Position numbers and translations under genes: made by a program
The notes under the pieces: model-generated
What the model saw: only the letters and a program-made list of their open reading frames with translations
The model's database searches: none
What the model was told of the DNA's origin: nothing
NCBI GenBank assembly: GCA_037447655.1
Contig: JBBHKE010001950.1
Span: 118,332-182,331, forward strand
DNA length: 64,000 bases
Direction: 5' to 3'
Source of the DNA: Zygnema cylindricum
Taxonomy: Eukaryota > Streptophyta > Zygnematophyceae > Zygnematales > Zygnemataceae
Part shown: in pieces, positions 23,513 to 35,930 of the stretch
Numbering within the stretch: the stretch's first letter is position 1
Layout: each line of letters begins with the position of its first letter

Positions 23513-24683
23513 CTAAAAGACAGCGAAGAAACACTCTCGAACCAAAACTGCAATATTTATTTCAAATAGAAGTATGGCCGAGGGAAAATAGTTTTTTTTT
23601 TTTTTTTTTTTTGTTGGTTTCCTTACATCCTCCCTAAATAAGCCCAGAAACAAATTATTGCTCGAGTAAGGCTTACAAAGAAATAAAATGAAAAATAAAA
23701 AGAAAAAAGAAATCCTATGTACCAATCACTTCCTAAACGAAGAAGCTGAAGCACTAATCCAGTTATCATGTTTACATTAGACTAACCATATTATCGTGCC
23801 TAATTATGTTTTTATCATGTTTAAACATGATTAAACGTGTTTAAACTGTCACTTGTTGATCGCTAATGAGTCTTGTCCAAAACTTTCCAAAAACTTTCCA
23901 AAACCGGTGCTCGTGGCGTGACTTTTATAGACGTTTTTTTCCGAACACTCCTGTCATCACATCCCCACTAATACATGAGAAAGTGAGATGGGGATAAAAT
24001 TTCCATAAAAAAATTGATATAAAATTTTAAAATGAAATTTTGATGAAATTTTTATGAATTCTGATGAAATTATGATGTGATTTGAATGAATTTTAAGGGA
24101 GATTCTGATAAAATCTTGATAAATTTCCGATTCCAATAAGGTTCTGATGAAATCCTAATGATATTTTGATAACATTCTGATAAATTTCTAATTCTAATGA
24201 AATTATAATTGGTATTTTTGATGAAAATTTGGATAATTCTCCAGTGGCATCTATATAGCCAAATTAAAACCTTAACTGCTACTGGAATAAACAACTAAGG
24301 TTTTCAGGGGGAGAGGGAGAGGGAGAGAGAGAGCGAGAGGGTTTGTTTTAAGGTTTTTAAGATTTCCAGGTTATCAGGTTCTTAGGTTTCTAGGGTTTCA
24401 AGTTTTCAGGGTTCAAGTCCTTAAAACCTCACACAAATGGAACCTCCGGTGGAAAAGAAAGGTGAATAATGAGACTATGGTGAAAAAATGAAGTAAACGA
24501 TTTCGAGGGAAAAAAAGAGTTAATAGAACTGACTTCTAAAGTAGTTACTGTTTGCTCAGTTTTACCAAATACCAAGGCAATTCACAGAAGTGTTTTACTC
24601 ATGCATCTCTTTCCAAAATATTTTTCACAAATGATGAATCTTTCATGCAGAGATATTCCTGTCCTACAAAACTGCAACCATAT

Positions 24684-24873
24684 ATACTCAAACTATTAAG
24701 TACATTTACTAAAACTATAACTATATATACTCAAACTATAAATACATTTACTCAAACTATAAATACATTTACTCAAACTATAACTACATATACTCAAATT
24801 ATAAGTACAATATAACTATATATACTCAAACTATAAGTACATTTACTCAAACTATAACTATATATACTCAAAC
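24684..24873 (+). repeat. AT-rich minisatellite (atatactcaaactataa-type)
   Basis: Eight or so imperfect copies of a roughly 18-22 bp unit such as tttactcaaactataaatac; a weaker echo is at 25071-25130. Confidence 0.8.
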
Positions 24874-26445
24874 ACATAAAAAAAACCAAAAAAAAAAAAA
24901 AGTGTCCACTCTGTTGAGCCAAAAATTATTAGGGTGTGATTGAGTTTGACGAGTTCAAAATTATTCTACCTTCTGAGCTTAAAACCTTGAAAAATGTAAA
25001 ACTGCCAGGGAGTGACCAATTAAAAATTAATTTCTGAACCTTTTTAGGGGTCCACCAAGGAGGGCACTATGGTATAACTATATATACTTAAAATCATATA
25101 CTCAAAACTGTAACTATATATACTCAAGTGTCTATACCATTTTATATCATTTTAATCAACAGAAAATTCCGACTGTCCCTTTGACCGCCACAGACTTCCA
25201 TAAAGTGTATTCTCAAAGGAATATACCAATTAAAAGAAAACATTAACTGAATGAATATCCTCACTAAAGCCCTTTCAAATACCAGTGAAGTTTTTCCATA
25301 TACTCTTTGCTAATACAATATTTGCAAAAAACATAAAATTACACCGATTAATACCCACACTCTCTATGTAGCCCACACTATATCTGTATGTCCAAAGAGT
25401 CAGAAAAGATATGATGAGATCCAGCCATTGCAAAACCACACTGAAATCTGTGCGTCAAAACAGACAAAATGGCCTAACGAGGGGAAAGAAACATGATGAG
25501 ATACAGTCATTGAAACCACGCTATTAAGAAGAAAGGTTCAAAAAAGAGAAGAACCCGGCCTCACAGGGAGCACCGTGAGAGTTATAGGACGAAGGCAAGT
25601 GGAAGGATCCCACAAGAGGTGCCTCCCTCCCTCCCTCCTTCCCCTGCAAATTGTGATCCATCTCAGGATGAGGTGAAGGAAATGGTAAGCAAATTTCACA
25701 CCTTAAACATTCACATGAAAGTAAGTTTAGTTCTCCTGACATCTCCTTCTCCTGTCACGTCCCAATCGCCCCCCCCTTATAGCCACATGCGACATAACGG
25801 ATGCTCCAAGTGATTCAAAAGACTAAGAATTATAAACTTGAGAGGATTCTTCCTCATGATGCTTCCTTACAATTGGGGGAAAAATAGTCAAAAACTATGA
25901 GGTTTCTTCCTCAAAAAAACTGCAAATAAATGACTTTCCCTTACAATCAAGATGCAAATAGTCAAACCCTAGAGGATTTTTCCTCGAAAAACTGCAAAAC
26001 ACATGATGGTTCCTTTAAAATCAAGGGACAAATGGTCAAAAACTAAGAGGTTTCCCCCCCAAAAAACTGCAAACCAATGATGTTTCCTTACAAACATCAT
26101 GTAGCGTAGACGGCTTTCTGCGATAATTTAAGACAAGGAGGCAGGCGATACTCACCTTTTTGCTCTGAGGTTTCCAGTCCTTCGAAAGATTTACACTCGT
26201 CCCTTCTGAAATTCTACATCAATAAGAAAGAACCAAAGCTTGAACTACCAGCTTGTACTTGAGGTCGTTGCAGGGACCAAGACCTGCAAGACTTCAAAAC
26301 AGCCCACACCATTTGAGCACAAAAATCTACACTTCACAAAAAAAAAAAAGGCTCTACAAAATACTATTTACAAAACTGGTCAAAACTCCAATCAAAAACC
26401 TTTCCTCGAATTACTAATGCTGACATCAAAATTTATGAAATGATA

Positions 26446-29400
26446 TCATATCATCATATCATCGTCACTGTCTTCTAGTACGCTTTTCTCGTTGTCAGTC
26501 TTTTTGTCTTCCTCTCCAACATCCATGGCTTCCACCCTATCTTCATCAGACTCCGCGAGATCTATAAACGTGACGCCATCTTCATCCTCCGAGGAGTCTT
26601 CGAGGAAAATTCCTCCATCTCCCAAGTCAATGTCTGCCCTTAATTTTTTTTTTGAGGCCTTTTCTTTAGACGCCGCCACCCTTTTCCTCTTTCCTGTCTC
26701 CTCCGTCTCTTCCTTCCCTTCTAATAATAATCCTTCAAAATATCGCCGGTTTTCGACGACTTTTTCTGCTTTTTCTTTTGCTCCCTGTTTCTTCTTCTGC
26801 TTTGGTTTTGGGTGCAGTAAACGGCATTTCGTCCCTTCACTACACTCCTTTGTGGCCGAAAACGAGGGACAAATATATGTATGTTTTTTATCACACTGTC
26901 AAAACAAAAACAAAAGACCAAAAGACAAAAGATGCCCAAAGGGGACCCTCCATAAGACACGTAAAACAAATAAAAAATGCATGAACGTCTTGACTTCCAG
27001 ACCTCAATTATTGAAGAAGTCGACGATCTCAAAGCCACAACTCACAACCTTCTGACTGCCATAGCCTTACAGAAAGCCTAAATAAGCAAAAAAAACCTTA
27101 AGAAAATACAAGCTAATGGACTAACCAGACACAAAACCACAGGCTTAATTAAGTGTTCCGAGCAATAGAAGAAACAATAACTGTTCTAGATTATGCATTC
27201 ACAATTCAACTGATCCTTCACAAATTATGGAATAAAAGTCTCCTGTGGCAGTCATCGCCGGTAACTGAAAACTGAAATGACCTCACCGAAAACTTTACAG
27301 CTCCAAGCTCATCCCAAGATGCTCCTGACAGGGTTATTACACTATTAAAGTTTTACCCTCGTTTTGAGAATAGATCGTAGAATTCATGAAGTTATTTGGG
27401 TGATCGTATGTACGGTCACTCATAAAAAACCGTAGAAAACTCTAAGAAACCCTTAGCATGAGGGTAAAATTTAGTGTTGTGTATCGGTAGCCATTTGCCA
27501 ATAACCGATATGCCCTTTTTTTGGGCCTACCAATAATCGATATATTGGCACGATATATCGGTACCGTGTTATCGCGATAAAAAACCGGTAATATCAGTTT
27601 TCATCACGATAACACCGGTTCGATAACTATCAGCGATAACTCCGTACTGTGGTACGGAATGTGATTGTGAAAAAAATGTCACAAGGCCCCCCCCCCCCGC
27701 CCCGTCGCGACATCTCTGTACTGATTTCGTACATTTTTTCCGTACTATAAATTCTGTACTTTTTTAACGGATATATCGGTACCCCTCACCGTTTGATAAC
27801 CGATAACTATCGGCATCGGTTTTATCGAGATAAGTTTTTACCCGGTATACAACACTAGTAAAATACCCTTGTGTTACCCTATGAGAGTCGCAAAAACTTA
27901 CCAGGTCACCCTTCTCGCAGTATCCTTTCAAAAACCCTTCGCAAACAGGTGCTTGGGAATTGACATTGACGTGACGATAAGGACACTCCTCATTGGTGCA
28001 CATCCCTGAACAACCTCTCCATGTGACCCAAACGAGAAAAACTCTAAAAAACAAAGAAAAAAAACTTTAAAGTAACAATTGCAATAATTATGAAAGAGAG
28101 CATATGTTACTGAATCTGCAAGGATAGAGAGTAACTCTTGAGCGTAGGAAAAAACTGGTACCCAAATGAGAAAAGCTCTTAAAAACAAAACAAATAAAAA
28201 ACTTTGATAATAGCAACTGCAAAAATTATGCAAAAGATAGGATGAAGAAACAAGACTATGTTACTGAAGATGCACGGATGACAGGAGAAAAAAAATTATG
28301 CCAGGAGAAAAGTGGTTTTAACATACACCACAGGTGGAGTTTTTAGTGACTGTTTTTAGTTTTCTGTGATATGGGCCTGAAGTGAGATAGGCAACCTACC
28401 TTGCAAGAAAAAAGAGCAGTCTGGCATCCGGTCCACAATCACCTGCACTCAAGACCAAAGATGCCCTCTAACAATGGTAAACACTTCCATTAGGAGTCTA
28501 AAAACTGCCAAAGAGTGTTAACTTCCATTAAAGTGCCAAAGCATAGAATAAAACACTAGAAAAACCCTAAAAATGCTGCATCTGGCAGCCTAGGTTGTCC
28601 AGAAGCTCTTATGCTTTTATGTCGCCTAAAAACTACAGACAAAAAAAGCCCTTTTATGTATTTTCAATATCCATGCTCCCTATCCACGTTACCAATTATG
28701 AGAGCAAATATCTTCCCTCAAGAAAAAGTAGAAGCCAATGGCCAATGGCGAAGAAGACAGCGGTGTCAAATTTCTCAAACGCTAAAAGCACTACATTGAT
28801 TTATTAATTGATTATTACATTTATTATTAATCGTTATCATTAATTCTCTTAATGCTTGCAAACAGTTATAATCTCCAATGAGCACCAGACAGCCAGAAAA
28901 ATAGAACTTCACTCTGTATCGCTATTAGGGTTAATGTTTTTTCGCCATTTCAATCAGCTTTTCTTCATGCTTGCCCAGTTTTTATTTTGCAGATAGAAAA
29001 TTTTCCATCGCAACCGTCAGATTAATAATCTGACAGGTATGCACGAGAAAAATAAGTTTAAAGGCGGAAAAAAAAATTAACGGTGATAGCGATCCATTAT
29101 GAACTGTTAAATCATCCAAATGTTGTGGCAAAACAATAAGGCCTGCATCAAACTGTGCTAAAATTGATCTTTCTTGAGGGAACCCAAAAAATCCCTAAAG
29201 AAACCTAAGAAAAAAATTCCCAAAAAACCCTCCACAAGTTTCATAGGTTTCCTGACCTTATGAGTGAGAAGGCAATTTGAATTGCTGCAAGCTCCCCGTA
29301 GAAACTTGGTGCAAACTGCAATCTTGTCAGGGTCATGAATGTACCGACACTCTCCGGTGTCTTTCTTCTTGCATTTCCCAAAGCGTGTGTAAAATTGACA

Positions 29401-32400
29401 ATAACTTTGTGGCTTCGCTTTCCTCACTCGAGCGTTGTGTAAACTATAACGCACTCTCTCACTGCACCAAATGCCACGCCAAACCCAAAATCTCCTGAAT
29501 TTCGCCTAATGTTGAGTAATGTTGAAACATAGAAAAAGAGGGGAGAGAGAGAGAGAGAGGGGCAGAGGGAGAGAGAGAGAGAGAGGGGCAGAGGGAGAGA
29601 GGAGAAAGGCAGAAGGAGAAAGAGATGAGAAAGGGAGAAGGCGAGAGAGGAGAGGAGATGGAGAGAGATAGAGAAAGAAGGAGAGAAAGAGACCAGCTTT
29701 CATGCAGGGCACTAACATGGCTTTCGAAGCTTGTTTGGTGGAAGAAGTACAATGGTACACGAGGGCCATAATTTTAGGTGACAAAAAAGGTGAACAACAA
29801 GATTAAGAGGGACATCAAACGAGAATCTCCCGCAGTCTTACCGCTGTCAATTGAGGGTTTTCTAGGGTTTTTTAGAGTTTTAAGGTTTTCAGGGTTTTTA
29901 AGAGTTTTGGAGTCAAAAGTACAAACCTGGCCAACGCTTTGCTCACAGCCTTTGGATCACGGACCAATTGATTTCCATTCCCGGCACGGACGTACCTGTA
30001 CCCATTCACCAAAGAAAAAAAAAATGGCCATTCAAAAAGCCGTGAGAAAAAGAAAAAATAATCATTTAACAATAAGCCATTCAATAAGTAACCATTTAAC
30101 AGTCAAATAAAACGCCAAATCAATGTGTTTTTTGTTGTTTGTCAAGCAATTACAACAACAATTTCTCTAATCAGAAAGTACATGGTAGCTTTCTTAATGA
30201 CAACCCCTGCATGGGAAAGGAGAAACATGGTTTTTCCCTCCCCTCCCCCCCATCCCTCCTCTCGCTCTCCCTCTCCCTCTCCCCCTCCCTCCTCCCTCTC
30301 TCCCTTTCACTCTCCCTCTCCCTCTTCCTTTCCCTCTCCCTCTCCCTCTCTCTCCCCCTTTGGCTGGTTCCCTATGCCTAATGTAGCCACAGTAGATGAA
30401 AAAATTACAACTGTTTAAAGATCTCCAAAAGGTAAACAATCAGCAAAAGATTTCCTTTGAAAGTCGAGGTTTATGACACCCCGGAACAACCAATGTTACA
30501 TGCACAACCCAAATATCTAAAACCTTAGGTTACTAAAGCCTTGGATTTCTAAAAGCTTTTCTAGAACTTTGACCATGGAAAGAATTAAAGAAAACATGAG
30601 ACTTACGAAATTCCCCCAATGGATGCTCGGCGAGGAACTTCCGGAGGGAGGACTGATGCTCCAGAATTCTCCGCTTGTGAATCTACCCATGTCACAAATT
30701 ATCGGACAAAAATTTGCCAAAATCAAAAAACTGATTTCACAGTGGGAAGTTCTAGACCTTCAAACCACACCATTTAAACCACCTTAAATCTTCTAATATT
30801 CATACAGTTTTTTAAAATACACTATGAACATATTCAATATTTTCACAAGCAAAGAACATGAGAGACCAGCTAAACGACAAAAAACAACAGTCATATCAGT
30901 GATAACCAGATTACTCCTTCCATATCACGTCAAAAATGAACAAATGTAAATTATTTCCTCAAAACAATTGGAATTCCCAATGCTCCCAGTGCATGAATCC
31001 CTAGGACACAAGTTCTCTAGAACATACCAGGCAGTCGTTGAAGCATGTGACGTGACGCATCCATTTTATAGCGAATGAGACCCACTGTCACAATTTTTTC
31101 TCCTAGAAAAGTAAACATGCAAATACCAAACACTGTCACAATTTTTTCACCTAAAAAAAGTACACATGCAGATACCAAACACAAAAAATGCACACAGAAA
31201 ATTGAACATATACAATATAATAGCTAATGCAATGTTACTAGACTTAGCCTGAATAGATATTAGCTGGATGATGGAAGGCGAGAGTATTCCACTCTTAAGT
31301 GAAACACACTAAATCTCTTCAGAATTGCTGTTCTTCTCAGCAAAATATGACAAAAAAGTAGGTATGCTTACGAGGTTTTGCATGAGGAGCTGTGTCAGTC
31401 CCAGTTTTAGCTTTTACCGACTGTATTTTTCCAATCCTTCTCTTGCTAACAGCTGCCAGCATCTTTGTGGCTTCCTGCAGAACCCAAAAAGACAAGCATA
31501 AGTTTTATTTGAGCATCAACATGCAAGATTTATGCATAAAGAAAGGAAGAGAGAGAGAGACGGAGGGAGAAAGAGAGAGGGAGAGAGAGAGAAAAAGAGA
31601 GAGAGAGAGAGAAAGGGAGCCAAGAAAACCGTGCCCTGCTCTAAACTGGGTTAAACATTGCGCAACAATTAGTGTGGAAAATTTATAAATCGCTGGCGTA
31701 TAATCCTAATTGACATAGTACAGCAGGGGCTGAAAGATACGAATCCAAGATACTTGTGCCACTTAAGAACACACTTGCACTTGCAATTTTTCCTTCAGTT
31801 AACTGATCAATATGACAAACGACCGATCAGCAACAGAAGAAAGCTGCTCAGGTAGAATAGGCAACTTGTTGATGGTACAGAAGAGATGCCTTCCGGCAGT
31901 AAATTGCAAAGCTATCGATATCTCTCTAGGAACTGATAAAGTAAAGTGAAAAGAACTCCCATCTCACCTTGTTGGCCAGCTTTATCTTTTCATCTTTTGA
32001 CTTGGTCCAAGTTATACTGCTTCCAACAATACTACGAACTCCGGATCGATGCAAAGAGAGGCCACGACCTGACCGTGTATATAACATTTGCATGTTCCTT
32101 TGCTTCTCCAATTGTCGTCTGCACTCCCAAAAACTCTTAACGTCAAACTCTTTTCGAGCAAGTCGATAACAACCACAAAATAAGACTAGGACTTCTTAAT
32201 CCAGTCCAAAGCAGAAATCAAAACATAAATCATTATCAGAGACAGGCTATTATCATGATCATAGCTGGTACAAAAGAACATAGCCCCTCACCCAAAAGCA
32301 CTAACGCCCTTCTGTTGAAATTTGGTGTAAAACCCAAAAGCCGGTCGTTTCCAAGGCAAGAGGACCTGATGGACAGGCTTTGCAAATGGGACAGTTTTGG

Positions 32401-33947
32401 CTCTAAGTTCGTTACATTGTGGACCAATCATCCCCAGTTTCCATACTCGAGAGAGCCTCAAAGGAAGTCTTTTGGCAAGCGCTGCAAGAATCAGAAGACA
32501 TAAACAAATTTGCTCAAATTTTCTATCAAGTTTCCCTTAAAAGATCCCTCAACATATGAAGCGAGTAAGCCAACTTCAACCACCCTACATTCAGGTCAGA
32601 TAGTCAGAAGTTGGTTCAAATTTTAGGCCTAAACGGAAGGAACTCAGTTGCCTACAATAAAAAACAACTGATTAGGCTAGAATGTTTGAGATTTGTGCGA
32701 CAAAAGCTTATAACATCACTCTTCTCTGTGCTAATCCGACTAACTTCAGAGAAGGTAAACACCATTAAACCAAACAACTTAGACAAATTTAACAACGCAT
32801 GAAAAACCAGATTTTGCAATCACAGTACAACAGGCACGGATAAAAAGTAAAAAAGCTGCAAGCAAAAATACTAAACCAGGTGGTAGCTGCCTTTACCTCT
32901 GCCAAATCTTGTTGTAGGCGGTCGTTTGAGCTGATCCTTGGCTTGTGAGTAAACACCACCACCATCAAAGTTGACATGTGGCGGCTTGCTTAACGATCCT
33001 TGAAATGTAGAGCTTGACTGCCCACGAATAATCTGATTGGCTCCCTTTTTGACATAACCACGTCCTTCAAATCCTCTCCTTTGACTTCCAGCCAGACTCC
33101 CAGCCGCATTTGCAACCACCAGCTTGGTAATGTCACTCCTCACATATTCTTTTTTCGCACTCGCGGACACTTCCCCTGTAGTAGTATTACCAATACTAGT
33201 TGCTGCCACCAGCTGATTGGCCTTTGACTTTCTATAAGCTACAACTCTAGGAGGAGATTGAACTGGTGGTGTCGTTGTTGTACCGCTAAATTTTTCAGCT
33301 ACAGTAGTGACGAATGTCACGTTATCAGGTGGAAAGTCAGTCTCTTGTGACTTTCCAGTACACAAGGAAAGACCGGATTTTACAGTTGAACCAGCAGCCA
33401 AAGCCTTAAGATTTTGGTTGAGATTTTGGTTAAAAAAAACTTGGGATATAGCCGCAGATAAGACTCCTGGTTGACTGTTGAGTGGAGGAGTTGGTGGTCT
33501 TGAGCTGGGGACTCCCCTAGGAGGAGTTGAAGGACAAGAATTAGGTCTTGAATTGCACCAAACATTTGAAGGAGGAGGAGTTGAGCCCCTGCTTTGTGAA
33601 AGGGGGGGCGTTTGAGGTCTTCCAGGCACGCTAACTAAAGAATTATCAGCTGTTCCATTTGACGGGATAGAGTTCGGCTTAGGGTTAGGGTTAGCCCTAA
33701 CTAAACTGTTTCCTTTTCTGATATACTTTGCCGAATGATTCGCAGGCTTACTTGCAGTTGTACTCTGTGTGACAAACGTCACAGGTGTCACAGCTGTGAC
33801 AGGTTTCACGGAATGATTCACGGGCTTACTTGAGATTGTACTCGCTGTGACAGATCTCACAGCTGTCAATTTTGGATTATTTGATGCAAGTTTTTGTGAG
33901 ACGGATGTGGCAGTCGTTTTGAAAGATTTAAAAGGTTTGGAAGCCAT
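26446..33947 (-). CDS. CCCH zinc-finger protein, C3H7/ZC3H3 type, ten exons
   Basis: Exons in coding order: 33947-32897, 32481-32292, 32118-31968, 31474-31372, 30682-30607, 29995-29927, 29461-29257, 28442-28400, 28005-27902, 26895-26446. All introns are GT-AG and phases agree throughout, giving 2442 nt (813 aa). Residues 1-350 (exon 1) are a Ser/Thr/Pro/Asn-rich, probably disordered region. Exon 2 holds LLPWKRPAFGFYTKF and exon 6 YVRAGNGNQLVRDP, motifs I associate with plant C3H7-like proteins. Five CCCH fingers follow at about residues 560-690: CQFYTRFGKC..., CTKFLRGACSNSNCLLTH, CSFFLQGMCTNEECPYRH, CEGFLKGYCEKGDLCDKKH and CPSFSATKECSEGTKCRLLH. The C-terminus is Lys-rich and then acidic. Animal ZC3H3 acts in the nucleus in mRNA polyadenylation and export; a similar RNA-binding role is inferred. 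The start is the first ATG of the long exon-1 frame. Introns carry several MITEs and GA/CT tracts. Confidence 0.88.
27337..27900. mobile_element. MITE remnant split by a second element in CCCH intron 9
   Basis: A fragment starting gggttattacactattaaag and ending ...gagggtaaaattt resembles sequence at 34911 and 37603 in reverse (gggtaaaactttgataatgc). The element at 27474-27855 lies inside it. Ends are approximate. Confidence 0.4.
27474..27855. mobile_element. TA-flanked MITE with gtgttgt ends, rich in cgatat/atcgg
   Basis: Begins gtgttgtgtatcggtag and ends ctacccggtatacaacac-like (acccggtatacaacac), imperfect terminal inverted repeats, with TA on each side (27472-27473, 27856-27857). Interior is dense in GATATCGG-like words that pair with each other, plus a C-run at about 27686-27700. 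Lies in intron 9 of the CCCH gene. Superfamily not certain; TA flanks fit Tc1/mariner-type elements. Confidence 0.6.
28910..29100. mobile_element. Foldback MITE, tatcgctatta family, in CCCH intron 7
   Basis: Left end ctctgtatcgctattaggg and right end ...ggtgatagcgatccat are inverted. Internal arms 'tttttcgccatttcaatc...cttcatgcttgcc' and 'tatgcacgagaaaaataag...ggcggaaaaa' match those of the copies at 41421 and 43818. Confidence 0.5.
29535..29695 (+). repeat. (GA)n-rich purine tract in CCCH intron 6
   Basis: gagagagagagaggggcagaggg units repeated. Minus-strand frames through it are Ser/Leu low-complexity artefacts. Confidence 0.9.
30233..30360 (+). repeat. (CT)n-rich pyrimidine tract in CCCH intron 5
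   Basis: ctccctctccctctcccc-type repeats; all frames here are artefacts of the tract. Confidence 0.9.
31545..31620 (+). repeat. (GA)n tract in CCCH intron 3
   Basis: agagagagagagacggaggg-type simple repeat inside the intron between exons 3 and 4. Confidence 0.9.
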
Positions 33948-34908
33948 GAAGAAAAGATTTTAGTCCGCTCTCCTTTTAGTCTCTCTGCCCTAATCTTTTA
34001 AGAACTTGCTTTCTCACCGATTTTTTATTGTCTTCCTTCAACTGCTGATTTGTTTTCCGACAAACTCGTCAGAAGATACCCTAATAAATTAGCACATTAG
34101 CACATTAGACATTGAAGACAGGATATGATAAAATCTGTACCATCTTCCTCAATTACCAAACTGAAACTTCCTTAATCACCAGATATTCCGTAAATTCATC
34201 TGCAATCATTCAAAAAAACCTCAAGTGCTTTTCAGGACACAGCTAAAAACATCCCTTTTCCATCCTTTTCCTTTCCCTTTCCCTGTCCCTATTTCCTTTT
34301 CCTTTTTTTCGCCCACTTCCTTTTCCTATTCCCCTCTTCTCTTATGTCCTTTTCCCTCCTTTTCCTCCCTTTTCCCGAGTCTCATTAGCTTGATGCCTCA
34401 AACATGCAAAAGAGAAAACACTCTACAACAGCTCTAAAACAGCAACAACAGCAACAGCCACAGCAACAGCTTTATAATAGTGATATTACTTACTACTAGT
34501 AATGACACTTTGAAGTTTAACCCTCAAAATGAGGAAAAAAACCCTAAAAACGTGAGAAATCGTATAATTTACAATTTTTTGAGTAACAGTGTACACGGTT
34601 ACTCGAAAAACTGTACGAGGACTGACAAAACGAAGGTTAAATTTCGATAGAGTAACAAGTAATAACCCTATGGCATACTGAACAATAGCATACAGTACCT
34701 AATAAAATACTGACCAATTTATGTTTTAGTTTGGATTCTTTTGTTGTATTCCAAAAATAATTCCCTTCAAAAATACAATCACGCCTTCAATCCAGATTAG
34801 GGTAATCACATTGAAGGAAGTTACCCCAATGTAAAGTGTTCATTTTATGGCAAAACGTACGTAAAATTACCCGAAAAAATGTACGAATTGCACAGTTTAC
34901 CCTAATAA
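33948..34908. promoter_or_regulatory. Upstream region of the CCCH gene
   Basis: Expected promoter and 5' untranslated region of the minus-strand gene. It has a pyrimidine-rich stretch (34255-34380), a CAA/CAG-rich stretch (34433-34470) and, from about 34480 to 34675 and 34785 to 34935, MITE-like sequences containing gggtaaa/tttaccc ends. No core promoter element is clear enough to place. Confidence 0.4.
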
Positions 34909-35239
34909 CAAGGGTAAAACTTTGATAATGCAATTACACTAAGAGCCCAACCTCCTCTGTTTCCCTTTCATTCATAAACAGACAAAAGACTTAGGACTTA
35001 CTGTCCTTTTTCTCAAGTGTTAAAAATCTAGGAAGGACAAATCCTACTCACAAGAAACTTATTAAAATAAGTTCATAAATCCTATCCGTTTACAAAATTG
35101 ACGAAAGAATAGACCCAAATTAACATGAGCTTCTCATAATCTTCTTGTTGTTTGAGAAGACCATCAACCAACAAAATGTTGAAGTGAAACAAAGAAAGAC
35201 AAAATTGTCAAGGTTTTGATACCACAAAAGGTCCGAAAT

Positions 35240-35451
35240 AAAATAAAAAAAACTTCCTCATCAGACAGCCCTTCCGAAAAACCAGGGTCTAAAAGTAATT
35301 TGACAGGATTGCTTGTGCTTAGCCAAGCCACTGAGATGTAAAATGTAAAAGGAAAAAGAAAAAGGGTTTGCATACCTATTTCTTCATCCACTCCTGTCCT
35401 GTTCTTATGCACACTGATAAGAGTTAACTTAATGAACTCCACAATGTTCTC
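35240..35451 (-). CDS. Unidentified exon pair, duplication copy 1
   Basis: Exon a, 35451-35376 (76 nt), lies between ttttttccag and gtatgc and reads ENIVEFIKLTLISVHKNRTG then VDEEI. Exon b follows an acceptor ttacatctcag at about 35328 and continues in phase with AWLSTSNPVKLLLDPGFSEG; its donor is probably at gtggtatc near 35240. I do not recognise the family. The tandem copy at 38.0 kb preserves both frames although bases have changed, which suggests coding constraint. It may be a gene fragment, since no further exons were found. Confidence 0.45.
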
Positions 35452-35930
35452 CTGGAAAAAATCAACTGATTGAAGATTCAAAAGTGGGAACTTCCTAAAG
35501 AGTTAACTGATGAGTTATGAGTTATGACTTCACAATTCGTGTATTTCCCCCCCAGAATCGTCGCTGAGCTGTTCCACGTCTACCAGTTACGATAAATCAC
35601 GCGAAAAGGAAGATTTTATTAAAGGAAAATCGCGATGGTTAAACCATCAAGTACAAAACTTGAAACAGGATTCACGACCCTCAGATTGGAAGTCCGTTTT
35701 CAATAATGCGCGAACACGGAATTTGTTAGTTTGTTACACCAAAATACATGACGGACGGTTAAGATCGCGTCCAGAATATATGTAAGGTGAATAAGCAGTT
35801 GAGCAAGTTACGCGAGATAAACATTTATGGCCGTTCGATGGGCTGTCTTTTTGGATAATGTCACCTCTCACGTGGGGTAAGATGCTTTTTGAACGGATAG
35901 TACGGTACAGTATTGTACTATCTCGTACTA

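Larger units (their letters stand above)
21305..26445. other. AT-rich region without a recognised gene
   Basis: The first few hundred bases resemble the other LRR introns. No exon with LRR, kinase or other known motif follows. The stretch holds simple repeats, T homopolymers (21728-21757, 23590-23612), degenerate gatgaaat repeats (24000-24210) and the minisatellite described separately. Short frames at 22146-22956 and 25524-25813 have no family signature. The right end should contain the 3' untranslated region of the minus-strand CCCH gene. Confidence 0.5.

Noticed and set aside
24684-24873. CRISPR-like array
   Set aside because: Imperfect AT-rich minisatellite in eukaryotic DNA with no distinct spacers.
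29459-30439. Frames over the GA and CT tracts
   Set aside because: Simple-sequence DNA in introns of the CCCH gene; frames exist on both strands.
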